The position numbers and the translations under genes are program-made. Source: Muricoccus roseus (GTDB lineage: Bacteria; Pseudomonadota; Alphaproteobacteria; Acetobacterales; Acetobacteraceae). From it: 64,000 nucleotides of DNA. The notes under the pieces were generated by a model. That model was not told where the DNA came from, searched no databases, and saw only the letters and a program-made list of their open reading frames with translations. Of this stretch, positions 51,419 to 60,915 are shown in pieces; within the stretch, counting starts at the first letter, position 1, and each line of letters opens with the position of its first letter. Location: contig NZ_FQZF01000018.1 of the NCBI RefSeq assembly GCF_900141905.1, forward strand, positions 54,746-118,745, given 5' to 3'.

Positions 51419-52513
51419 GTGAGGGGGAAGGCACGCCTCGGCCGGCGTGGGTTGCTGGCGGCTGGCCTTTGCCCGGTGCTGGCGAGAGCGGATGAACTTG
51501 GGCTGGCCACCCTGGCCCAGGCGCGGGGAATTGTCTTCGGCACCACCCTGACACGCGGCCAGGTGGAGGAATCCGGCGAGATGCGCCGGATCGCCGCCGC
51601 GGATGCTGCGATGATCGTGCCGGGGCTGGAGCTGAAATGGGCGGGGCACCGGCCTTCGCCGGAGGGCTTCGACTTTCAGGACGCGGATTTCATGCTGCGC
51701 TTCGCCGAGGAGCGGGGCCAGGCGGTGCGTGGCCATGCGCTCGTCTGGCACGAGGCTCTGCCACCCTGGTTCGCCCGCGCGCCACGCGATGCGGCGGGGA
51801 TGCGCGCTCTGCTCGAGCGGCACATCCGCACGGTGGCGGGCCGCTATGCCGGGCGGATGCAGTCCTGGGACGTGGTGAACGAGCCGGTGGAGCCCTGGGA
51901 CCGCCGCGCGGACGGGCTGCGCGACACGCCTTTCCTCCGGGCGCTTGGGCCCGGCTATATCGACCTGGCCTTTCACCTGGCGCGCGAGGCGGATCCGGCG
52001 GCGCGGCTGGTGCTGAACGAGTATGGGCTGGAGCTGGCCACGCCGGAGCAGGAGGCACGCCGGGTCGCCGTGCTGGCCCTGCTGCGCGGCATGGTGCGGC
52101 GCGGCGTGCCGGTGCAGGCCCTGGGCATTCAGGCGCATCTCGGCGCGGCGGCGCGGGGCTTCGAGCCCTCGGTCCTGCGGGATTTCATCCGGGCCGTGGC
52201 GGGGTTGGGGCTGGAGGTTTATGTCACCGAGCTGGACGTGACCGATCGCGGGCTGCCACCCGATGTCGCAGCGCGGGATGCGGCGGTTGCCCGCAGCTAC
52301 CGGGCCTTTCTCGACGCGGCGCTCGCCGAGCCCGCCCTACGGCTCGTGACCCTCTGGGGCATTAGCGACCGGTACACATGGATGAACGATAGCCGCTTCG
52401 CACGGCGGGAGGACGGGCTGCCCGTGCGCGCCCATCCCTATGATGATTCCTTCGGGCGCAAGCCCGCCTGGTACGCCATCGCCGAGGCCTTCCGCGCGGC
52501 CCCGATGCGCTGA
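51419..52513 (+). CDS. Secreted GH10 endo-1,4-beta-xylanase-type glycanase
   Basis: This 364-aa protein starts at GTG 51419 with a Tat-like signal ('LGRRGLLAAGLCPVLARA'). It has the GH10 order: 'LELKWAGHRPSPEGFDFQDAD', 'GHALVWHEALPPWF', acid/base Glu155 in 'DVVNEP', nucleophile Glu271 in 'VTELDV', and 'LWGISDRYTWM'. GH10 enzymes cut beta-1,4 xylan or related glycans. Placed beside wzy, it may trim the locus polysaccharide instead of feeding on plant xylan. Confidence 0.88.
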   Translation: MRGKARLGRRGLLAAGLCPVLARADELGLATLAQARGIVFGTTLTRGQVEESGEMRRIAAADAAMIVPGLELKWAGHRPSPEGFDFQDADFMLRFAEERGQAVRGHALVWHEALPPWFARAPRDAAGMRALLERHIRTVAGRYAGRMQSWDVVNEPVEPWDRRADGLRDTPFLRALGPGYIDLAFHLAREADPAARLVLNEYGLELATPEQEARRVAVLALLRGMVRRGVPVQALGIQAHLGAAARGFEPSVLRDFIRAVAGLGLEVYVTELDVTDRGLPPDVAARDAAVARSYRAFLDAALAEPALRLVTLWGISDRYTWMNDSRFARREDGLPVRAHPYDDSFGRKPAWYAIAEAFRAAPMR

Positions 52514-52634
52514 GCGAGGCGTCCCGCCTTCCGCGCGACGTGATCGGTGCCCCGGGCGGAAGCGGCGCTAACCCATGGACGCCGCTCCGTCCCGTGGTCC
52601 AGGCTGGTGCCAAAGCCAAAGTCTGGAGGAAACG

Positions 52635-53615
52635 ATGCTTCACCGGCGCTCTCTAATGGGCGGCCTCGGCGCCGCGGCCCTGCCGGCCCTGGCCGGCCCG
52701 GCTTCGGCCCAGGAGGCCTATCCCTCCCGCCCCGTCACCATGCTCGTCGGCTTCGCCCCCGGCGGCGGCACGGATATCGTGGTGCGCATGCTTTCGCCCC
52801 GGCTGCAGGAGGAGCTGGGCCAGCCGGTCACCGTGGAGAACCGGCCGGGTGCCAGCGGCACGCTCGCCGCGGCCGCCGCCGCGCGCTCCAGGCCCGACGG
52901 GTACACCCTCCTCACCGGGACCGTCAGCACGCAATGCACCGTGGCACCGCTGATGCGGCCGCCGCCCTATGACCAGCTCCGCGACTTCACGCCGATCATG
53001 CTGGTGGGCACCCTACCGCTGGTGATGGTGGTGCGGGCGGACAGCCCGGCACGGGACGTGGCGAGCCTCAAGGCCCTCGCCCAGGAGAAGCCGGACGGCC
53101 TGAACTACGGCACCTCCGGCGTCGGGAGCCAGCAGCATCTCGCGAGCGAGCTGCTCTCGCGGCGGGGGGGCATGCGGATGACCCACATCCCCTATCGCGG
53201 CACGGGCCAGTCTGTGAACGCGCTGATGGCGGGCGATGTGGACGTGAACATCGACACGCTGGCGACCTATCTCCCGCATATCCGGGCCGGGCGCATGCGG
53301 GCCCTGGCCACCACCCTGCCGCAGCGCGCGACGGCGCTTCCGGATGTCCCCACGGTCGCCGAACAGGGCTATCCCGGCTACGACATGTCGGTCTGGTACA
53401 TGGTTCTCGGCCCTGCAGGCCTGCCCACTGAGGTGGTCCGGCGATGGGAAACGGCGCTGGGCCGGGTGATCGCGGACCGCTCCATCAACGCCCGGCTGGT
53501 GGAGGCCGGTTATATCCCGGGCGGCGGCTCGGCCGCCGAGGCCGCGGCCCTGGTCCGGCGCGATGCCGAGCGGCTGGGGCATGTGGTGCGGGAGGCGGGG
53601 GTCAGGCTGGAATAG
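52635..53615 (+). CDS. Bug-family periplasmic solute-binding protein
   Basis: This 326-aa protein starts at ATG 52635 after GGAGGA, with a twin-Arg-type signal ('HRRSLMGGLGAAALPALAG'). 'YPSRPVTMLVGFAPGGGTD' and 'VTVENRPGASGTLAAAAAA' are Bug hallmarks. No transporter membrane genes are nearby, as is usual for the many orphan Bug genes of these bacteria. Ligand unknown, probably a carboxylate. Confidence 0.9.
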   Translation: MLHRRSLMGGLGAAALPALAGPASAQEAYPSRPVTMLVGFAPGGGTDIVVRMLSPRLQEELGQPVTVENRPGASGTLAAAAAARSRPDGYTLLTGTVSTQCTVAPLMRPPPYDQLRDFTPIMLVGTLPLVMVVRADSPARDVASLKALAQEKPDGLNYGTSGVGSQQHLASELLSRRGGMRMTHIPYRGTGQSVNALMAGDVDVNIDTLATYLPHIRAGRMRALATTLPQRATALPDVPTVAEQGYPGYDMSVWYMVLGPAGLPTEVVRRWETALGRVIADRSINARLVEAGYIPGGGSAAEAAALVRRDAERLGHVVREAGVRLE

Positions 53616-53780
53616 AACAAAGAGGCGCAGGAGGCTGGCCTGTACGCTACGGTGGCGCGTAGCGGCCGGTCAGCTGCGCGTTTGGGTTGTTCCGGAGCGG
53701 GGTTCGGCCAAGTATAATCAGAAGTTCGAGAGGTGCCCGATATATCCGGGTGCTGCCGTTCCCCTCGCCGGAGTGATCGT

Positions 53781-54938
53781 ATGGTCGGGTTGCTGGATGT
53801 GGCTGGGGCGGCACGCCGGGCTGTGGGCAGCCTGTGCAGCCTCGTGCTGGCCTGCTCCCTGGGCATTGTGGGGGGCGGTCTTTCTCCCGCTGTGGCCCAG
53901 GCGCCCACGCCCGCCTCCCCCGCGAATTCGGCCCCGATGCGCCTTCAGGTGGTCGGGGGGCTGGCGGGCGTCAGCCAGTACACGCGGCTGGAGCAGCCCT
54001 TCTGGACGCGTCGTCTTCCCGAGGTGACCGGCGGCCGGCTGACGGCGGATATCTCGCCCTTCGACCGCAGCGGCATCCGTGGCCAGGAGGCGCTGCGCCT
54101 TCTCCGCCTCGGGGTCACCCCGTTCAGCACCGCGCTGCTCGGCCTCGTGGCCGCGGAGGAGCCGGAGCTCTCCGCCCTCGAGCTGCCGGGCGTCTCCCCG
54201 GACATGGCGACGCTGCGGCGGGTGGTGGCGACGAACCGCCCCTGGCTGGAGACCATGCTGCGCGAGCGGCATGAGACGGAGCTCCTGGCCGTCTATGTCT
54301 ATCCCGCCCAGGTCTTCTTCTGCGCGAGACCCTTCCAGAGCTTGCTGGACCTGCGAGGACGGCGCATCCGCACCTCCGCCGCGGCGCAGTCGGAATGGGT
54401 TTCGGCGATCGGGGCCGTGCCGGTGGTCATCCCCTTTGCCGATATCGTCCCCTCCCTCCGTGCCGGAGTGGTGGAATGCGCCATCACGGGAACGCTTTCC
54501 GGCTGGCAGATCGGGCTGAACGAGGTGACGAGCCATGTCCATGCCATGGCTCTGACCTGGGGCGTCTCGCTCTTCGGGGCGAACCGCGCGGCCTGGGCCG
54601 CCCTGCCGGAGGATCTGCGTGAGGTGCTCCGGCGGGAGCTGGCCGAGCTGGAGCAGCGCATCTGGGACGCCTCGGATGCAGAGACCGGGCTGGGCCTGGC
54701 CTGCAACACCGGCCAGCCCGACTGCCCGGCCGAGCAGATGATCGGCCCCACCGGGACGCGCGCCCGGGGCAGGATGACGCTGGTGCGCGTGACGCACGAG
54801 GATGACGCGCTGCGCCGCCGGCTGGTCCGCGAGGTGATCCTGCCGCGCTGGGCGGATCGCTGCGGGCCCAACTGTGCCGAGGACTGGAACGAGCGGTCCG
54901 GCGAGCAGCTCGGCGTCGCCGTGCCGGTGGGCCGCTAG
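53781..54938 (+). CDS. TRAP-type (DctP) solute-binding protein
   Basis: This 385-aa protein starts at ATG 53781 after GGAG and has a secretion signal ending near 'PAVAQA'. The DctP pattern includes 'GIRGQEALRLLRLGVTPFS', 'ARPFQSLLDLRGRRIRTSA' (the conserved Arg-containing carboxylate site) and 'GVVECAITGTLSGWQIGLNE'. It carries two C-terminal Cys-rich spots ('LACNTGQPDCP', 'DRCGPNCAEDW') that may form disulfides. No DctQ/DctM follows; a hybrid kinase starts two bases later. Confidence 0.85.
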   Translation: MVGLLDVAGAARRAVGSLCSLVLACSLGIVGGGLSPAVAQAPTPASPANSAPMRLQVVGGLAGVSQYTRLEQPFWTRRLPEVTGGRLTADISPFDRSGIRGQEALRLLRLGVTPFSTALLGLVAAEEPELSALELPGVSPDMATLRRVVATNRPWLETMLRERHETELLAVYVYPAQVFFCARPFQSLLDLRGRRIRTSAAAQSEWVSAIGAVPVVIPFADIVPSLRAGVVECAITGTLSGWQIGLNEVTSHVHAMALTWGVSLFGANRAAWAALPEDLREVLRRELAELEQRIWDASDAETGLGLACNTGQPDCPAEQMIGPTGTRARGRMTLVRVTHEDDALRRRLVREVILPRWADRCGPNCAEDWNERSGEQLGVAVPVGR

Positions 54939-54940
54939 CC

Positions 54941-57520
54941 ATGCCGACGGGCCGTTTCCGCTTCGGGCAGCAGCGCTTCGCCGGCCTTTGGATCCTCCTG
55001 GCCACGCTGGCGCTGCTCGCCGTGCAGGCGGGGGTGGCGCAGATGATCGTGCGGCAGGGCCGGACGACAGCGACGGCCAATGCACAGCAGGCCGTGAACG
55101 AAGCGGCCGAGAGTGCCGCCGCCTCCATGAACCGCAGCTTCCTGGCGGTGGACAGCGCCCTGGCCGGGCTTCCGAACCTGCTCGCGCCCGCGCTGGCCAG
55201 CCTCGGCCCTGGCACGCCGCCGGCCGAGCGCTCGGCGGCGCTCTCGCGCATGCTCATGGGGCTGAGTGACAGCAGCCTCGGCTTTCGTGACCTTATCCTG
55301 CTGCCCATGGAGGGCGGCACGCCCATCGCGGCCGCGGTGGCCGGTTCGCGCCGGCGGCCGCCGCCCGTGCTGCATAGCGCGTTGCTGGCGCCTGCGCATG
55401 GCGCGACGGGCGCCCGGGGCGGGGTGGCGATCGCCGCGCCGGTGCCCAATCCCGCGACCGGCGAATGGGCCCTCTTCGTCGCTCGCCCCGTGACCCTGGC
55501 CGGACTGCCGCCCGTGCTGGCGGTGGCGGAGGTGCCGGTGCCCGTCGTCGCCGCCGGCCTGACCGGCTTCGGCGCGCGGGCCGATGCCGAGGGAAGGCGG
55601 GTTCTGCTGATCCGCAGCGAGGACCGGGTGCTGCTGGCCAGCGCTCCGCATGACGAGGCCCGGATCGGCCGGCCCGTGGCGCGGCCGCTCGCGGAAGGGG
55701 TAGAGCCCGGGCGGATCACCGCGTTGCGCCGCACCCTCTATCCGTCCTTGCATGTAGTCACCCTGCAGGACAGCGGGCCGGCCCTGGCGGACTGGCAGGA
55801 GAACGAGGAGCGCATCCTCTATGCGACGGGCGGCCTCGCCCTGCTCACCCTCGCGATCGCGGCGCTCCTGCTCGCGATGCTGCGGCAGCGCGACCTTGCC
55901 GAGACGGAGCGGGCGCGGGGGCGGCAGCTCCTGGAATCCTCCATCGCGGCGATGTCGGACGGCTTCGTGATGTGGGACGAGGAGGACCGGCTGATCGTCT
56001 GCAACGACCGGTACCGGGACTTCTACAAGGCCAGCGCCCCCGCCATCAAACCCGGCGCCACCCTGACCGAGATCATGCGCTACGGCGCCGAGCACGGGCA
56101 GTATCCGCAGGCCGGAGCCGACAAGGAAGGCTTCGTGGCCGAGGCGATGGCGCATTACCGGCATCCCTGGAACACCGCGCCCGTCGAGCGGCTGCTGCCG
56201 GACGGGCGCTGGATCCTTGTGACCGAGCGGCGCGTGCCGGGTGGCGGATCGGTCGGAATCCGCACGGACATCACCCAGCAGAAGCGTGCCGCGGCCGATC
56301 TGGCCGAGGCGCGCGACCAGGCCGCGGCGGCAGGGGCCGCCAAGTCCCGCTTCCTGGCCCGGATGAGCCACGAGTTGCGCACGCCGCTGAACGGGGTGCT
56401 CGGCATGGCGCAGGCCCTGGCGAGCGACCCCAGCCTGACGGCGGAGCAGCGTGGCCGTGCCGTCATGCTGGAGGCCGCCGGCCGGCATCTCCTCGACGTG
56501 GCGAATGACGTGCTGGACCTGGCCCATGTGGAAGCCGGGCGCATGCCGCTACGGCGGGAGCCGACGGCGCTGCTGCCGCTGCTGGATTCCTGCGCGGATC
56601 TCGTCCGCCCGGCGGCGGTGGCGCGCGACATCGCCGTGAACACGTCGCATGACCCCGCCCTGCCGCCGGGGCTGCTGCTGGACGCCATGCGGCTGCGGCA
56701 GCTCGCGCTCAACCTTCTCTCCAACGCCGTGAAGTTCACCCCGCCGGGCGGGCGGGTGATGCTGAAGAGCCTTTTGCTTCCGGACCCCGGCGGCGACCGG
56801 CTGCGGCTGGAGGTGCTGGACACCGGGCCGGGCATTCCGCTGGACCAGCGCGGCAACGTGTTCCGGGATTTCGTGCGGCTGGAGCCATCCGGCCCCGACC
56901 TTCCCGTGGTGGACGGCTTCGGCCTCGGCCTGGCTATCTCGACCGGTATCGTGGAGGCGATGGGCGGGCGGATCGGGGTGGACGACAACCCCGATGCGCA
57001 GGCCGAGGGCGGCACCGGCGCGCGCTTCTGGGTCGAGCTGCCGATGGAGCCCGCGGCGTTGCCGGCGCCGTCCGCGCCCGCCCCGGCCGCCGCCGAGAGG
57101 CGGGAGGTTCGCCTCAAGGTGCTGGTGGTGGACGACGTGCCGACGAACCGGCTCGTCGCGCGGGCGCTGCTGGAACGGGCGGGGCATCACGCGGAGCTGG
57201 CGGCCGGCGGTGCCGAGGCGGTGGAGGTTGTGGCGGCCGCCGCACGGGCCGGCGAGCCCTTCGACCTCGTTCTGATGGACCTGGCGATGCCGGGAATGGA
57301 CGGGTTGGAGGCGACGCGTCGCCTGCGTGCCCTGCCGGAGGAGCAGGCACGCAACGTGCCCGTGGTGGCGCTGACCGCCGGCGTCTTCGACAGCGACAAC
57401 ACGGTTTGCCGAGAAGCCGGCATGACGGGCTACCTGCCCAAGCCCGTGACGCGGGAGGCGCTGGCGGCCGAGCTGGCGAAGATCGTCCCCGCTTCAGCGG
57501 CGGCCCCGGCGGGAGGGTAG
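54941..57520 (+). CDS. Membrane hybrid sensor histidine kinase
   Basis: This 859-aa kinase has membrane segments at ~14-36 and ~294-314 flanking a periplasmic sensor of about 255 residues. It then has a PAS domain (~330-445, 'GFVMWDEEDRLIVCNDRY'), HisKA with His477 in 'MSHELRTPLNG', an ATPase domain ('NLLSNAVKFT', 'DTGPGIP', 'GFGLGLAIS') and a receiver with Asp780 in 'LVLMDLAMPGMDG'. It is coupled to a TRAP-type binding protein gene, which suggests that the binding protein reports ligand to this kinase. Confidence 0.9.
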   Translation: MPTGRFRFGQQRFAGLWILLATLALLAVQAGVAQMIVRQGRTTATANAQQAVNEAAESAAASMNRSFLAVDSALAGLPNLLAPALASLGPGTPPAERSAALSRMLMGLSDSSLGFRDLILLPMEGGTPIAAAVAGSRRRPPPVLHSALLAPAHGATGARGGVAIAAPVPNPATGEWALFVARPVTLAGLPPVLAVAEVPVPVVAAGLTGFGARADAEGRRVLLIRSEDRVLLASAPHDEARIGRPVARPLAEGVEPGRITALRRTLYPSLHVVTLQDSGPALADWQENEERILYATGGLALLTLAIAALLLAMLRQRDLAETERARGRQLLESSIAAMSDGFVMWDEEDRLIVCNDRYRDFYKASAPAIKPGATLTEIMRYGAEHGQYPQAGADKEGFVAEAMAHYRHPWNTAPVERLLPDGRWILVTERRVPGGGSVGIRTDITQQKRAAADLAEARDQAAAAGAAKSRFLARMSHELRTPLNGVLGMAQALASDPSLTAEQRGRAVMLEAAGRHLLDVANDVLDLAHVEAGRMPLRREPTALLPLLDSCADLVRPAAVARDIAVNTSHDPALPPGLLLDAMRLRQLALNLLSNAVKFTPPGGRVMLKSLLLPDPGGDRLRLEVLDTGPGIPLDQRGNVFRDFVRLEPSGPDLPVVDGFGLGLAISTGIVEAMGGRIGVDDNPDAQAEGGTGARFWVELPMEPAALPAPSAPAPAAAERREVRLKVLVVDDVPTNRLVARALLERAGHHAELAAGGAEAVEVVAAAARAGEPFDLVLMDLAMPGMDGLEATRRLRALPEEQARNVPVVALTAGVFDSDNTVCREAGMTGYLPKPVTREALAAELAKIVPASAAAPAGG

Positions 57521-57561
57521 GGCGGGGCGGCTCGCGCCGCCTGCGCCGCTCCGCCGGCCCC

Positions 57562-58575
57562 TCAGAAGCCCTCGGCCGCGACCTCCTCCGCCCGCCGCCA
57601 GACGCGGAGGAAGTTGCCGGCCCAGAGCAGGCCGAGCGCCTCGCGGTCATAGCCGCGGCGGTGCAGCGCCTCGGTCAGGCCGCCGCTCTCGCCGGCATGC
57701 ATCCAGCCCGTCACGCCGCCGCCGCCGTCGAAGTCGGAGGAGAGGCCGACATGGGCGAGGCCGATGCGGCGCACCGCATGATCCACATGGTCGGCGATGT
57801 CGTCCACGCTCGCGTGATAGCGGCCATCCGGGCCCGGATCTCGCAGGAAGGCAGGGACCGCCGTGATCTGCACCAGCCCGTCGGAGTCGCGCAGGGCGTC
57901 CAGCTGCTCGTCGTCCAGGTTGCGCGGGTGCACCCGCAGTGCGGCGCAGCAGGCATGGGTGGCGACGATCGGCGCGCGCGAGGCGTCCACGGCCTGCATC
58001 ATCGAGGCCTTCGACGCGTGGGAGACGTCCACCAGCATCCCCAGCCGGTTCATCTCCTCGATGGCCTGGCGGCCGAGGGGGGAGAGGCCGCCATGCAGGC
58101 TGGCCGGTTCCGGCCGGCCGGCGCGGGGGCGGGCGGCATCGGCCAGGTCGTTGTGCCCGTCATGGGTGAGGGTGAGATAGATCGCGCCCAGGCCGCGCCA
58201 GAGGGCGAGGCGGGAGAGATCGTGCCCCATGGCGTTGCCGTTCTCCACCGCCATGAGCACGGAGGTGGCACCCGCGGCATGGGCAGCCTCCAGCTCGGCC
58301 ACACGGGTCACCAGGCGGCGGCCCTCGCCATGCACCGTGTCCCGGATGTGGCGCAGCATGGCCTCGGCGCGGGCGCCAGCCTCGGAATGGTCCTGTGGCG
58401 TGCGTGGGCCCTGGGGGGTGTAGGCGATGAAGACGACCGCCTTCAGCCCGCCCGCCTTCATCCGCGTGAAGTCGACGCAGCGCTGGGTCACCCCCCGCGG
58501 GTCCACCATCTCCGGCCAGGGGATGTCGACATGGGTGTCGAGCGTTAGGGTCTCGGCGTGGATTTCGGCGTGCAT
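57562..58575 (-). CDS. Membrane dipeptidase (M19, renal dipeptidase family)
   Basis: This 337-aa protein has the M19 HxD metal site near the N-terminus ('DTHVDIPW', His15/Asp17). Later are 'NGNAMGHDLSRLALWRGLG', 'HDGHND' and 'LVDVSHASKASM', all family marks for the two-zinc site. It hydrolyses dipeptides, often with D-residues. It starts four bases after the upstream serine hydrolase gene, so the two are one operon. Confidence 0.9.
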   Translation of the reverse strand: MHAEIHAETLTLDTHVDIPWPEMVDPRGVTQRCVDFTRMKAGGLKAVVFIAYTPQGPRTPQDHSEAGARAEAMLRHIRDTVHGEGRRLVTRVAELEAAHAAGATSVLMAVENGNAMGHDLSRLALWRGLGAIYLTLTHDGHNDLADAARPRAGRPEPASLHGGLSPLGRQAIEEMNRLGMLVDVSHASKASMMQAVDASRAPIVATHACCAALRVHPRNLDDEQLDALRDSDGLVQITAVPAFLRDPGPDGRYHASVDDIADHVDHAVRRIGLAHVGLSSDFDGGGGVTGWMHAGESGGLTEALHRRGYDREALGLLWAGNFLRVWRRAEEVAAEGF

Positions 58576-58579
58576 GGTC

Positions 58580-59683
58580 TTACTTCGTGCGGGCTTCGGC
58601 GATGCGGGCGATCATCTGGGGCAGGGCCTCCGGGTGCAGCCAGCGGAAGACGGCGACGATCCGGGTGGAGGGCTCGACCCAGATGGTGTTGCCGCCCGCG
58701 CCTACGGCGAAGAGGCTGGCCGGGTCGGCCTTGGGGTAGCGGCCGCTGCGGTTGAGCCACCAGAGCAGGCCGTAATCGGGGTGCAGCGCCACCGGCTCGC
58801 CCGAGGCCGCGACCCAGCCCTCGGGCAGGATGCGGCGGCCGTCCCAGACGCCGTCGTTGAGCATCAGCAGGCCGAGCCGGGCCTGGTCCTCGGCATGGGT
58901 GACGATGCCACCGCCCCAATGACCGCCGCCGGGGACGGAGACGACCGGCTCGCCCTTCACGTCCACGGTGGAGGTGCGGTAGCCCTCCCAGCGCCAGTCG
59001 TCCGAGGCGCCGATCGGGTCCATCACCCGCGCGCGCCACACCTCGGGCAGGGCCTGGCCGAAAGTACGGAGCAGGGCGAGGGACAGGACGTTCACGCGGA
59101 CGTCGTTATACTCCCAGTGCTGCCCGGGGGCGGCCAGCGGCCGGGCCCAGCCCTTCGGCTTGCCGGTGCCCTCGCTGGCGAGGTCGCGGCCGCGGTCGAT
59201 CTGGTCGGCCTTGCCGAAGAGGGTGCCCTCCCACTCGCTGGTCTGCTGCAGGAGCATCCGCCAGGTGATGGCGCCGTTGCGCGGGCCGTCGAAGGCGGGG
59301 TCGTCCACGCTGGCGGAGACGGGGGCGTCGAGGTCGGGGATGAGGCCATCCCCATGGGCGATGCCGGCCAGGATGGAGAGGCAGGACTTGGCGACCGAGA
59401 AGGTCATGTCCGCCTGCCGGGTGTTGCCCCAGCGGGCCGCGACCACGCCGTCCCGCAGGATCAGGCCGTTCGGGGCGCCCCGGCTGGCCACGGGGCCCAG
59501 CACCTCATTGTCCGGCGCGGGCTCGAAATGCCCGCCCTCGAGATGGGCGAGGAGGTCGCGCGGGAAGGGGGTTTCGCGGGACTCGGCGAAGGCGGCGGCC
59601 TCGGCCAGCTTCGCGGGGTCGAAGCCCAGCGCCTCGGGCGCGGCTTGAGGGAAGGGGGCGGGGGAGGGGGCAGGGAAGCTCAT
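58580..59683 (-). CDS. Beta-lactamase/transpeptidase-fold serine hydrolase
   Basis: This 367-aa protein starts at ATG 59683. It has the class C-type SxxK motif 'FSVAKS' (Ser96, Lys99), a 'HWEYND' segment in the YxN position and 'GHWGGG' in the KTG-like position. It lacks a visible signal peptide. Such proteins act as esterases, D-aminopeptidases or dipeptidases. Coupling to a membrane dipeptidase suggests D-peptide breakdown. Confidence 0.85.
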   Translation of the reverse strand: MSFPAPSPAPFPQAAPEALGFDPAKLAEAAAFAESRETPFPRDLLAHLEGGHFEPAPDNEVLGPVASRGAPNGLILRDGVVAARWGNTRQADMTFSVAKSCLSILAGIAHGDGLIPDLDAPVSASVDDPAFDGPRNGAITWRMLLQQTSEWEGTLFGKADQIDRGRDLASEGTGKPKGWARPLAAPGQHWEYNDVRVNVLSLALLRTFGQALPEVWRARVMDPIGASDDWRWEGYRTSTVDVKGEPVVSVPGGGHWGGGIVTHAEDQARLGLLMLNDGVWDGRRILPEGWVAASGEPVALHPDYGLLWWLNRSGRYPKADPASLFAVGAGGNTIWVEPSTRIVAVFRWLHPEALPQMIARIAEARTK

Positions 59684-59806
59684 CGCGGCGCAAGGTGGAC
59701 CCGCGCGCGCGGCAGGGCAAAGGGGGCGGGCAAAGGGGGGGCGAAGTTGGGGCGGAAACCGGGCGCCTGCCTTGGTGTTCCGCTCCGGAATCACCACATT
59801 CCGGCC

Positions 59807-60379
59807 ATGACCCAATCCCCCCAGAACCCCGGTTCCGGATCTCAGGTCGCCCTGCTGGGCGGCGGCTGCTTCTGGTGCCTCGATGCGGTGTACCGCAACC
59901 TCGAAGGCGTTTCCGAGGTGGTCTCCGGCTATGCCGGCGGCCATGTCGCCAACCCGTCCTACGAGCAGGTCTGCGGCAAGGCCACCGGCCATGCCGAGGT
60001 GGTGCGCGTGGTCTTCGACCCCGCGGTCATCTCCTATGCCGACATTCTCCGCGTGTTCTTCACCATCCACGACCCGACCACCAAGGACCGCCAGGGCGCG
60101 GATGTCGGGCCGCAATACCGGAGCGTGATCTTCTTCGCGGATGCCGAGCAGGAGGCGGTCGCGAAGGAGGTGATCGCGGAGGTGGAGCGCGAGGGCCTCT
60201 ATTCCGGGCGCGTGGTGACGGAGCTGGCGCCCGCGCCGCAGTTCTGGTCCGCCGAGCCGGAGCATCAGGACTATTTCAACCGCAATCCCTGGTCCGGCTA
60301 TTGCCGCGCCGTGGTGGCGCCGAAGGTGGCCAAGTTCCGCAAGGGCTTCGCCCATCGGCTGAAGGAGCGTGCGGCATGA
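59807..60379 (+). CDS. msrA: Peptide methionine (S)-S-oxide reductase MsrA
   Basis: This 190-aa protein has the MsrA motif 'GGGCFWC' with catalytic Cys21, 'GYAGGHVANPSYEQVC' and 'YFNRNPWSGYC'. It repairs methionine S-sulfoxide. ATG 59807 is the first credible start, 123 bases from the divergent serine hydrolase. The stop overlaps the msrB ATG. Confidence 0.95.
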   Translation: MTQSPQNPGSGSQVALLGGGCFWCLDAVYRNLEGVSEVVSGYAGGHVANPSYEQVCGKATGHAEVVRVVFDPAVISYADILRVFFTIHDPTTKDRQGADVGPQYRSVIFFADAEQEAVAKEVIAEVEREGLYSGRVVTELAPAPQFWSAEPEHQDYFNRNPWSGYCRAVVAPKVAKFRKGFAHRLKERAA

Positions 60380-60813
60380 GCAGCCCCAAGGAGAGCGAGG
60401 GCTACACCGTCCAGCGCAGCGACGAGGAGTGGCGGGACAGCCTCTCCTCCGACGCCTATCGCGTGCTGCGCCACCATGGCACGGAGCGTGCCGGGACGAG
60501 CCCGCTGAACGTGGAGAAGCGGGACGGCGTGTTCCACTGCGCCGGCTGCCAGTCGCCGCTCTTCACCAGCGACACGAAGTACGAGAGCGGCTCGGGCTGG
60601 CCCTCCTTCTGGAAGCCGATCGAGGGCGCGGTGCGGACCACGACAGACCGCTCCCATTTCATGACCCGGACGGAGGTGCAATGCGCCACCTGCGGCGGGC
60701 ATTTCGGCCATGTCTTTCCCGACGGTCCCCGCCCGACGGGGCTGCGCTACTGCATGAACGGTGTGGCGCTGGACTTCCACCCGCTGGACGAGGACGGGCC
60801 GGCGGTGGAGTGA
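60376..60813 (+). CDS. msrB: Peptide methionine (R)-S-oxide reductase MsrB
   Basis: This 145-aa protein has zinc ligands in 'CAGC' (55, 58) and 'CATC' (103, 106) and catalytic Cys126 in 'LRYCMNGVAL'. It repairs methionine R-sulfoxide. Its ATG overlaps the msrA stop (ATGA), so the pair is co-translated. Confidence 0.95.
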   Translation: MSSPKESEGYTVQRSDEEWRDSLSSDAYRVLRHHGTERAGTSPLNVEKRDGVFHCAGCQSPLFTSDTKYESGSGWPSFWKPIEGAVRTTTDRSHFMTRTEVQCATCGGHFGHVFPDGPRPTGLRYCMNGVALDFHPLDEDGPAVE

Positions 60814-60915
60814 CCATCCGGAGCGGGCGCGCCATGCTAAGGATCAAAGCGCCGCTCACCGCGACTCCGTAAGATCGCGGCCTCATCACTGGACGCCCAC
60901 CGGAGCCTCCCGCCC

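Noticed and set aside
49991..52138. Extension of the polymerase frame to 715 codons
   Set aside because: The upstream 260 codons are antisense to the GH10 gene and lack membrane segments; ATG 51355 fits the fold.
58580..60355. Extension of the serine hydrolase frame to 591 codons
   Set aside because: The extra N-terminal part is antisense to msrA; the family-like sequence begins at ATG 59683.
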